Shown here piece by piece: positions 1-5,674 of a DNA stretch of 13,639 nucleotides. The DNA comes from CAIVND01 sp035532075 (GTDB lineage: Bacteria; Actinomycetota; Acidimicrobiia; Acidimicrobiales; Bog-793), in assembly GCA_035532075.1 (NCBI GenBank), contig DATKRV010000017.1, positions 1-13,639 on the forward strand, given 5' to 3'. The first letter of the stretch is position 1; every line of letters starts with the position of its first letter. The notes beneath the pieces are model-generated. The model did no database searches. It saw only the letters and a program-made list of their open reading frames with translations, and was not told where the DNA came from. The position numbers were made by a program, and so were the translations under genes.

Positions 1-61
1 AGTTGTGGCAAATGACCTTGCCAAGGTGAGGGTCGCGGGTTCGAATCCCGTCGTCCGCACC
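1..61 (+). pseudogene. tRNA-Gly(GCC) 3' part, probably decayed, cut by window start
   Basis: The anticodon loop TTGCCAA (18-24) carries GCC, followed by a variable loop, a T arm with TTCGAAT (40-46) and an acceptor 3' strand CGTCCGC (52-58), discriminator A59. CCA is not encoded. The anticodon stem has a G14xG28 mismatch and the D-stem side (GGCAA) does not look like the usual GAGC, so this is more likely a relic than a working tRNA. The 5' part lies outside the window and the acceptor stem cannot be tested. Confidence 0.6.
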
Positions 62-120
62 GTCGTCCGCTCCAATGTGGTGAAATCAGGCACCGTGGTC
101 CGCTCACCGTCGCCCGCTCA
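48..120 (+). repeat. Serial copies of the tRNA-Gly acceptor 3' end
   Basis: The acceptor 3' strand recurs after the tRNA relic: CGTCGTCCGC at 49-58, CGTCGTCCGCTCC at 61-73, CGTGGTCCGCTC at 94-105 and CGTCGCCCGCTC at 108-119. Tail copies like these are expected when integrative elements repeatedly insert at, and leave from, the 3' end of a tRNA gene, each leaving an attachment-site remnant. Replication slippage of a short GC-rich unit is the alternative. Confidence 0.55.
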
Positions 121-155
121 AATTGCGCTTGACGTTGTGGAGACACGAGCCTCTT

Positions 156-467
156 TCAGTTGGCGGTGGCCAAGGGTTCGATCTCATCCAACGTTTCCAC
201 GAGCCGATCCTTCTCTATCTCCAAGTCATAGTGACCCTGAAGATTCATCCAGAAACCATCGCTCATTCCGAAGTAGCGAGAAAGACGTAGTGCCGTGTCG
301 GCGCTAATACGCCGGGTCCCATGAACGATCTCATTAATCCTTCGCGCTGGAACGCCGATTGCCTGGGCGAGCCGGTACTGGGTTACCCCCAAGGGCTCAA
401 GAAAATCCTCCAAGAGCATCTCGCCAGGATGAATAGGCGCCATAGCTAATTTATTTTTGCTGACCAT
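156..467 (-). CDS. higA: HigA-family antitoxin (XRE helix-turn-helix)
   Basis: This is the antidote and autorepressor of a type II toxin-antitoxin pair; it binds and neutralises HigB and represses the shared promoter. The protein is about 103 residues, normal for HigA. It has the family's N-terminal signature, HPGEMLLEDFLEP, and an XRE helix-turn-helix beginning at TQYRLAQAIGV, followed by the typical RRINEIVHGTRRIS and FWMNLQ segments. Two ATGs lie at 470 and 467. The Shine-Dalgarno GGGAGGA (477-471) sits right against the first, so the second is the better start. The gene begins only a few bases after the higB stop codon, so the pair is one toxin-first operon, the HigBA order. No terminator is evident downstream. 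Family assignment is firm; activity is inferred. Confidence 0.92.
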   Translation of the reverse strand: MVSKNKLAMAPIHPGEMLLEDFLEPLGVTQYRLAQAIGVPARRINEIVHGTRRISADTALRLSRYFGMSDGFWMNLQGHYDLEIEKDRLVETLDEIEPLATAN

Positions 468-476
468 CATTCCTCC

Positions 477-764
477 CTAGTGGTCATCGACCAACTCGAC
501 TTCTTGTGGGCCCATGGCACTCCATCGAAAGCAGATTCTGTATTGGTCGTTAACTCGAATGCTGTAATACCCAGCCCGGTTGCCTTTCAGCTTCTCATGC
601 TGGTTTCCGGGCGGAACTGCAAGATCCCCAATCATTTCGGCAGCGTTGATATAGGCCAATCTCCGCCAAGCCATTCGTTGTACCTTCAGACTAAATTTTC
701 CAACTCGTTTTCGCTGCCAGATTCGTAAAGTTTCTGTGTCTCGAAATGACTTCTCAGTCAGCAC
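477..764 (-). CDS. higB: HigB-family toxin (RelE/ParE-fold mRNA endonuclease)
   Basis: HigB toxins are small RelE-fold RNases that cut mRNA on the ribosome. The 95-residue product starting at GTG 764 matches the family length and its usual beginning (KSFRDTETLRIWQRKR). It keeps the characteristic PPGNQHEKLKGNRAGYYSIR block and the C-terminal NDQYRICFRW...VELVDDH. The reading frame is open to an ATG at 833 and has another at 782, but both lie upstream of or inside the promoter. The TTGACA/TATTAT promoter at 799-771 would start transcription exactly at the GTG, giving a leaderless mRNA, and the extra N-terminal residues have no counterpart in the family. The stop TAG at 479-477 overlaps the higA ribosome binding site, favouring coupled translation. 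Confidence 0.9.
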   Translation of the reverse strand: MLTEKSFRDTETLRIWQRKRVGKFSLKVQRMAWRRLAYINAAEMIGDLAVPPGNQHEKLKGNRAGYYSIRVNDQYRICFRWSAMGPQEVELVDDH

Positions 765-770
765 CCAATA

Positions 771-799
771 ATAATAACGCATCACGATATTACTGTCAA
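771..799 (-). promoter_or_regulatory. higBA promoter, near consensus
   Basis: On the minus strand, TTGACA (799-794), a 17-nt spacer and TATTAT (776-771) give a perfect -35 box and a 5/6 -10 box. The predicted first transcribed base, seven after the -10 box, is the G of the GTG at 764, which implies a leaderless higB message. Confidence 0.8.
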
Positions 800-808
800 A
801 CGTTATTA
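772..808. promoter_or_regulatory. Probable HigA operator (8-bp inverted repeat)
   Basis: TAATAACG (772-779) and CGTTATTA (801-808) form a perfect inverted repeat with centres 29 bp apart. One arm covers the -10 box and the other flanks the -35 box of the higBA promoter. This is the position expected of an autorepression operator for a dimeric HTH antitoxin. Binding by HigA is inferred. Confidence 0.65.
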
Positions 809-833
809 AACAAATTTGCGCGACTTCACACAC

Positions 834-1070
834 TCAGTATTTCCACTGTTTGTATCGATCTCAGTGATTGCAGTCGTATGACTTGAACACGCATTGAAAA
901 GATTCACTAATGCAAGGCTGCGGTGTTTTCTAATAGTGCTTGGGAATGGTCACCCGCGTGGTAGAGCGCCCTATGGCAGGCGGTATTTGGCTGGACCTAG
1001 TGGAATCATGAGATGGTGTCTCGGACACAAGACCACGCCAACGGCCCAGAACGAATGAATTGGAAGTACT
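834..1070. other. Gap upstream of higBA without a recognisable gene
   Basis: No coding frame is convincing here. A D-arm-like fragment, GCGTGGTAGAGCGC (955-968), resembles the 5' half of a tRNA, and GGCCCAGAACGAATGAATTGG near 1040-1062 resembles a D arm with an insertion, leading into the tRNA relic at 1071-1121. Both could be remnants of the 5' half of that tRNA. Confidence 0.3.
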
Positions 1071-1121
1071 CCGTCACCTTGCCAAGGTAGTGGAGGCGGG
1101 TTCGAATCCCTCGTCCGCTCC
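1071..1121 (+). pseudogene. tRNA-Gly(GCC) 3' half, degenerate second copy
   Basis: CACCTTGCCAAGGT (1075-1088) repeats the GCC anticodon arm of the copy at the window start, followed by GGCGGGTTCGAATCCC (1095-1110) and TCGTCCGCTCC (1111-1121). One base of the T stem is missing relative to the first copy (CCC-TCGTCC instead of CCCGTCGTCC), and the lower anticodon stem no longer pairs. No proper 5' half precedes it. It is best read as a tRNA-end duplicate or attachment-site remnant, not a functional tRNA. Confidence 0.75.
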
Positions 1122-1136
1122 AACGTCGCCCGTTCC
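1111..1136 (+). repeat. Acceptor-end repeat following the second tRNA relic
   Basis: TCGTCCGCTCC (1111-1121) is followed by ACGTCGCCCGTTCC (1123-1136), paralleling the pair CGTGGTCCGCTC / CGTCGCCCGCTC at 94-119. The two borders of the higBA segment therefore share both the tRNA end and its appended copy. Confidence 0.6.
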
Positions 1137-1627
1137 AATACTGGAGCGCGCGACGAGCGCGCGTCTTCAGCTCTCTGCCTGCTCTCCGGAGAACGAACCT
1201 GAGGACTTCTGCAGCGATCGCATCGCCGCCAGGAACCGCGTTGGCAAAGAGGCTCTTCGGATTCTGAAGGGGAGTGACACCCTCATTGGACCACGATTGA
1301 ACTCAATATGCGCCAGTTCGACTTGCTTTCGTAGAACTTCAGTAGTTAGAGCGATGCGTCTTTGACGCGATGGAGATGCTGCTGAGTGCGTTACGCTTCG
1401 CACAAAAATGACGAATACTTGGGGTATCTTGCTACAGCGCGATACCGTTGCTCATTGCTTCTCGAGAGTCAGCGAATATCTCAGCAATGTTAGGTGGCCG
1501 TTATAGTGACGGGAACTCGATTGATGAACCACTTGACCCTGACCCGTCTGAAGGATCACGTGCTACGAGCACGTGATCAGGGATTGGGCCAAGATTGGAT
1601 CGGCGCGTGCGAGCAGACAAGTCCCGT
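1137..1627. other. Gap without a recognisable gene
   Basis: A minus-strand open frame (1403-1167) encodes 78 residues that match nothing I recognise, and its coding status is doubtful. Short inverted repeats are present, including GGTATC (1423-1428) with GATACC (1441-1446). The strongest structure is the palindrome at 1554-1578, listed separately. Confidence 0.35.
1554..1578. repeat. Perfect 11-bp hairpin with a 3-nt loop
   Basis: GATCACGTGCT (1554-1564), loop ACG, AGCACGTGATC (1568-1578). It lies about 50 bp beyond the stop of the minus-strand oxidoreductase, so it may act as its terminator, although no U-tract follows on either strand. Each arm contains CACGTG. A protein-binding palindrome is the alternative. 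Confidence 0.7.
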
Positions 1628-2851
1628 TCAGTTCACAAGCGTTGCAAGGTCGACGGCAGGGTCCGCAAGCGCAACACGGTCCACAGGTGCTCTAGAGGCG
1701 ACGATGTTCGCGATCGTCTCTGAGACCTCCCAGATGTTGACGTTCATTCCCGCGACGAGTCGTCCATCTTTTAACCAGAAGGCGATGAACTTTCGACTGG
1801 CAGGATCTCCGCGAAAGACAATTTCGTCCCAGTCCGGGGCAAAGCCTGCATATTCCATACCGATGTCGTATTGATCGGAGAAGAAATACGGTACCCGGTC
1901 GTACGGAGTCGGCATTCCCAGCATGTTCCTTGCCGCGACTGGGCCTTGGTTGAGCGCGGCGGACCAGTGTTCAAGACGGATATGGCGGTCGAACAGAGGA
2001 TGCCAGGCGTTCGCAACGTCTCCAGCCGCGTAGATGTCCGGTGAGCTTGTCGCCAGATACTGATCCGTAACGATACCGTTGTCGAGCGCGAGACCAGAGG
2101 CCTCAGCGAGTTCAACGCACGGCATGACGCCAACACCGACGACGATGACATCGCCTTCGACCAAGGTGCCGTCTACGAGGCGGACCGCTTCGGCGGAGTC
2201 GCTGCCTCGGATGGACTCGACGCCGATTCCAAAATGCAGATCGACGCCATGTTCAGCGTGGATATCTCGATAAAACCGACCGAGCTCTGGGCCGAGGACG
2301 TGTTCGAGGGGCAGACCGCCGACTTCGACCATCGCAACCTCGATGCCAAGTTCGCGTGCGGACGCGGCGACTTCGCAGCCGATCCAACCTGCCCCAATCA
2401 CCACGACGCGTTTTGCCCCGTTGATGGCGGTGCGCAGCTGGTCGGAGTCTGCCAGTGTTCTGAGGTAGTGCACCCCGTTCAGGTGCGCTCCGGGCACGGA
2501 GATGCGCCGCGGTTGCGATCCGGTGGCGATGAGCAGGCTGTCGTAATGGAGACGTTCACCTGAGCCGAGAACGACCTCCCGACCAGCTACGTCAATTTTC
2601 TTTGCAGAACTTGATAGCCGCAAGTCGATGTCGTGATCGACATAGAAGCGCTCTTCGTGTACGAAAATCTTGCCCACCTCGGTCTTGCCCTGCAGGTAGT
2701 CCTTTGACAGAGGTGGACGTTCATAGGGACGTACGGGCTCTTCTCCAACGAGGACGATCGCGCCCTCGAATCCCTCGTCTCGTAGGGCTTCCGCAGCCTT
2801 TGCTCCGGCGAGACTCGCTCCCACAATGATGAATCTTTCGCCTGCGGTCAT
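1628..2851 (-). CDS. FAD/NAD(P)H-dependent ferredoxin- or rubredoxin-reductase-type oxidoreductase
   Basis: A cytosolic flavoprotein that moves electrons from NAD(P)H through FAD to a small iron-sulfur carrier such as a ferredoxin or rubredoxin. Its 407 residues fit the family. An N-terminal FAD dinucleotide-binding motif (VGASLAG, 10-16) is followed by the family block RPYERPPLSK (41-50), LLIATGSQP (106-114), an NAD(P)-binding motif GAGWIG (153-158), and the second FAD contact DIYAAGDVA (272-280). The C-terminal reductase domain shows EHWSAA (294-299) and PYFFSDQYD (321-329). I chose the ATG at 2851 because GAGGAG lies 8 nt upstream; a TTG at 2857 is too close to it. The gene stands alone, divergent from the secreted-protein gene at 3140, and no ferredoxin, P450 or oxygenase partner is visible, so the physiological acceptor is unknown. 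Confidence 0.93.
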   Translation of the reverse strand: MTAGERFIIVGASLAGAKAAEALRDEGFEGAIVLVGEEPVRPYERPPLSKDYLQGKTEVGKIFVHEERFYVDHDIDLRLSSSAKKIDVAGREVVLGSGERLHYDSLLIATGSQPRRISVPGAHLNGVHYLRTLADSDQLRTAINGAKRVVVIGAGWIGCEVAASARELGIEVAMVEVGGLPLEHVLGPELGRFYRDIHAEHGVDLHFGIGVESIRGSDSAEAVRLVDGTLVEGDVIVVGVGVMPCVELAEASGLALDNGIVTDQYLATSSPDIYAAGDVANAWHPLFDRHIRLEHWSAALNQGPVAARNMLGMPTPYDRVPYFFSDQYDIGMEYAGFAPDWDEIVFRGDPASRKFIAFWLKDGRLVAGMNVNIWEVSETIANIVASRAPVDRVALADPAVDLATLVN

Positions 2852-3139
2852 GGCCAATGCTCCTCAATTGATTTGGGAGACAAGGTTGTCATCGGCCTCA
2901 ATACATCGTGACCGGTACGTACTCATCCACTCTTGTTGGTCTGATGTGTCGTTCTAGAAACTACCTCCAGATCAATTATGTCACGCGAGGCTGCATCACG
3001 GCGTAGGCCAGGTATTGCTGTGGATCCGCGCTCATGAAGCGATCGGTCGCTGCTCGCAACATTGCGCCAGACGATGGACCAGATTCACGCGGAGGCCCGG
3101 TGCACGCTCGTCGGTAGGCTGGCTTGGGAGTGATGCCAG

Positions 3140-3949
3140 ATGCGCAAGTTCAAGATGACGTCTGTTGCAAAGATTGCCGGAGCGGCTACGATCGTTCTCG
3201 CTGCGATTGCCACCTCGTTGGCGTTGCTGATTCCGTCGAACAGCGCTTCGGCCCGTTCTCGGCGCGTTTCCTCCTGTGTCGTGCCAAGAGGATCTGGACC
3301 GGGGTATGACGCTTCAATCAGCAACCAACAGATCGATAGATCGTATTGCATCGTCGTCGGCGAGCGACTCCTCGTCATATTGAGCACCAGTAGTCCTGGC
3401 GCTTCGATGTGGCGAGATATCAAGGTTTCTGAGCCCGGTATCTTGCAGGTTGCGCCCCTTACGCTGATGTTCTCGCGCGGTGTCACCGGGATGAACTTTC
3501 GAGCGGTGCGCCCTGGAACTGTTGTGCTCAGCGCGCAGAGGCCGGCGTGTTCTCCAGTGGCACCCGGTGAGCCAACCTGTGATGCAATCGATCTCTGGCG
3601 AGCCACCATCACCGTTCGACCAGCCCCTGGTTCGCACCCACGATCATTCAGAAGCGGCCTCTTCGGTGTCGTCATGGCGGGGCCAACCTGTCCGGTTGAG
3701 AGAATCGGCCACCCGTGCCCGCCGCGTCCTGTTGTTGGTGCGGTCGATGTTCGCAACATTGCCGGGGGTACTGTTGCCACGACTCACACCGACGGCGCAG
3801 GTCGTTACTTCGTGTCGGTGAGCCCCGGGAGCTACTCGCTCGTCGTAGTCACCGGATCGGCATTTCCCCGTTGTCCAAGTGAGGGGGTTACCGTTACATC
3901 TGGGTCGCCCCAACGAATCGACGTCACCTGCGATACGGGCATCCGCTGA
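3140..3949 (+). CDS. Secreted protein: N-terminal beta domain plus carboxypeptidase-regulatory-like domain
   Basis: The 269-residue product begins with a classic Sec signal peptide: basic MRKFKMTSVAK, a hydrophobic stretch (residues 12-31) and a SASA cleavage site near 38. Residues 70-160 (ERLLVILS..., RAVRPGTVVLSAQRPAC, TITV) form a beta-rich segment resembling chagasin-like or Ig-like domains. Residues 175-269 look like a carboxypeptidase-regulatory-like domain (VVGAVDVRN, TDGAGRYFVSVSPGSYSLVV), preceded by a Cys/Pro-rich linker (GPTCPVERIGHPCPPRP) and ending in TCDTGIR. Such domains are structural, often in cell-surface proteins, and no catalytic residues are seen. Paired cysteines suit an extracytoplasmic location. 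The ATG at 3140 follows GGGAG (3126-3130); a second ATG at 3155 would shorten the basic region. The ligand or role is unknown. Confidence 0.85.
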   Translation: MRKFKMTSVAKIAGAATIVLAAIATSLALLIPSNSASARSRRVSSCVVPRGSGPGYDASISNQQIDRSYCIVVGERLLVILSTSSPGASMWRDIKVSEPGILQVAPLTLMFSRGVTGMNFRAVRPGTVVLSAQRPACSPVAPGEPTCDAIDLWRATITVRPAPGSHPRSFRSGLFGVVMAGPTCPVERIGHPCPPRPVVGAVDVRNIAGGTVATTHTDGAGRYFVSVSPGSYSLVVVTGSAFPRCPSEGVTVTSGSPQRIDVTCDTGIR

Positions 3950-3973
3950 CCCTGTTGACGCTCGACAACAAAA

Positions 3974-4080
3974 GATAGGCCCTCGTCTGTTCCTTTTGCA
4001 TGTAACTCAAACTGCCCGTCGAACTGACGTCGATACGACGTCAGTTCGACGGCAAGGGGAACTCTCCGTTGGGGCCTATC
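3974..4080. repeat. Three-tier foldback element
   Basis: The outer arms are GATAGGCCCT (3974-3983) with GGGGCCTATC (4071-4080), closed by one T-G pair. The middle arms GTTCCTTTTGC (3989-3999) and GCAAGGGGAAC (4052-4062) pair throughout if two U-G pairs are allowed. The core is a perfect 17-bp stem, 4016-4032 with 4036-4052, loop ATA. It lies 25 bp past the secreted-protein stop. No U-tract follows and no flanking duplication is obvious. It could be a small RNA, a MITE-like element or an unusual terminator. Confidence 0.8.
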
Positions 4081-4204
4081 CCTCCTTGGCAACCATCAGG
4101 GCAAGGCTTGCCGAGAGCTAGATGGCATTGGCAACATGAATCGTTGTGCTGATACGAACGGGTATCGGTGACTAATAGATCAGCACTACAGCGAGTTGGC
4201 ATCG

Positions 4205-5160
4205 TGACGGCCCTCGCGTTTGGTAAAGGTCAGTGCGACAAGGCACTGTGAATTCTTTCGCAGGTGGGGATATTGACCCCGGCCGATCGGCGCGATGAAC
4301 CGAATCAAGGTCAGTTAGACGCTCGTTGCGCGCTTGATCTAAAGATCTCCGACGATCTTGCGTGACTGAGTATCGGGACGCAGTTCGTCTTTGTGGAGCA
4401 CATCCCGTTCAAGTGCGAGCCGGAATTGAAGATCGCACGAGTCAGCAAAACGAGGGTGCATGGTGATCGCGCCGGAGACCGCGAGGGCTACTCTGAGTCG
4501 CGCTGTTTCGCTTATTATGGAGCGAGGTCGACACCACCAAGGACACCTCTGGCGCCATGGCGCGGTGCGCGAGAGCGATGCCGATGTTGGCGCTGGCGAT
4601 CACTGATTTGGCGTGCAGAAGTTCTATTGATTTCCTGACAGGTTCGCGCACCTCGTGACCTACCTCCGTTTCATGGTCAGTGGATCCAATGTATTTGAGA
4701 AAACATGAATTCATCGTCGCCACAACGAGCAAGCGTGTTTCGCGCGCAAATACCTTTCCATAGGTCATCCGCAAGCGAAATGAGTAGCTGGTCACCCACC
4801 TGATGGGCAAGGTTCTCATTTGCAAACGTAAACGGTCAATGTCGACGAACAAGACCGAATCTATCTTGCCCTCTCGAGCGTGTCTGTCTAGTGCGTGCTG
4901 GAGGAGGTCGAGCAACGGGCGACGCGTTGGCAGCTCGATGTGAGTTATGGAGGGCCAGAGATGCGAGTTGACATTTTAACGCAATGTGTTCGCAGGTGTC
5001 GCGAAAGGCAATCGCAACTTCCCCTTTTCTCCACTGGAATGAAACGGCGAGCGGTCGAAATCGACATGAAAGACAACTCTGTCGTCGCGTTTGAATGACG
5101 TACCACGCACAGCCTCTTATCGTTGCTCGTATTCGTATCATCTCGCTGGCAAAGATCCAC
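4205..5160 (-). pseudogene. Frameshifted GGDEF-EAL gene relic
   Basis: Reading the minus strand and changing frame several times recovers a c-di-GMP enzyme. A GGDEF domain starts at THIELPTRRPLLDLLQHALD with VLFVDIDRL. A shifted frame then gives NENLAHQVGDQLLISLADDLW and ARCGDDEFMF, whose GDDEF codons are at 4721-4707. Another frame gives ANIGIALAHRA, and another gives FRLALERDVLHKDELR, the usual GGDEF-EAL linker. Finally HRADRPGSISPP near 4270 matches the beginning of an EAL domain (HPxxGxIxP). The rest of the EAL domain is missing. Upstream, about 5160-4960, VAIAFRDTCEHIALKC may be the end of a GAF-like sensor domain, which is less sure. No single frame covers the domain, so it cannot be functional as one protein. 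It lies head to head with the intact GGDEF-EAL gene. Confidence 0.8.
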
Positions 5161-5674
5161 ACGAGTCGGAGCTGTTCAGCGATCGTGTCGTTACTGTCGA
5201 ACAGCGCGATTATCGACCACCGCGTTGGTGATGCAACCAGGAAGCTCTGCCGATTCGGGGTTGAAAGGCGTCAATTGAACCATGCTGTCAAACGCGCCGC
5301 CACTCTCGTCAGGCGGGGCGGTTAGAGTTGCCAGACTTTCCTGGTGATGCTGGTGGCCAGAAGATGACGCGTTCTCAAGTGCCGTGGAACCGACGGCTGC
5401 TCGCGTCACCACTCAAGCGTGATCTGGTCCACCAAACGGCTCCGCGTGACTGGGGTCATTGACGACGGTCCAGCGCTCTCTTTTTACCATCAGCCGAGCT
5501 GACGTTTTGTCATCACGACCCAGCGCCAGGGTGGGCAGGGCCCCGCACCGGGGGTGGATTCGCGCGAGGCGTGTGACAGCCTCTGACCTGCTCGTTTGTC
5601 TCGGGGTCGAAATAGTTTGCGCTGGTCGGAAATATCTCTCAAGTCAGGCGTGTGAGGCGCCGTTAGCAACTCTG
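5161..5674. other. Divergent gap between GGDEF-EAL relic and intact gene
   Basis: The open frame of the downstream GGDEF-EAL gene runs back to a TTG at 5459, but this stretch encodes an Arg/Ser-rich segment without a recognisable domain and is probably leader. On the minus strand 5412-5191 is open, and a fragment reading VQLTPFNPESAEL hints at a further piece of a decayed sensor domain. No clear promoter was found. Confidence 0.35.

Noticed and set aside
5..307. 100-residue plus-strand frame at the window start
   Set aside because: It is a translation through the tRNA relic and its repeated ends, and overlaps higA antisense.
1060..1365. 101-residue plus-strand frame
   Set aside because: Its start reads through the second tRNA relic (the familiar EAGSNPS-type peptide); the rest has no protein-like features.
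5459..5674. TTG-initiated N-terminal extension of the GGDEF-EAL protein
   Set aside because: The 72 extra residues are Arg/Ser-rich with no domain and no convincing ribosome binding site; ATGs at 5675 and 5708 fit the membrane topology better.
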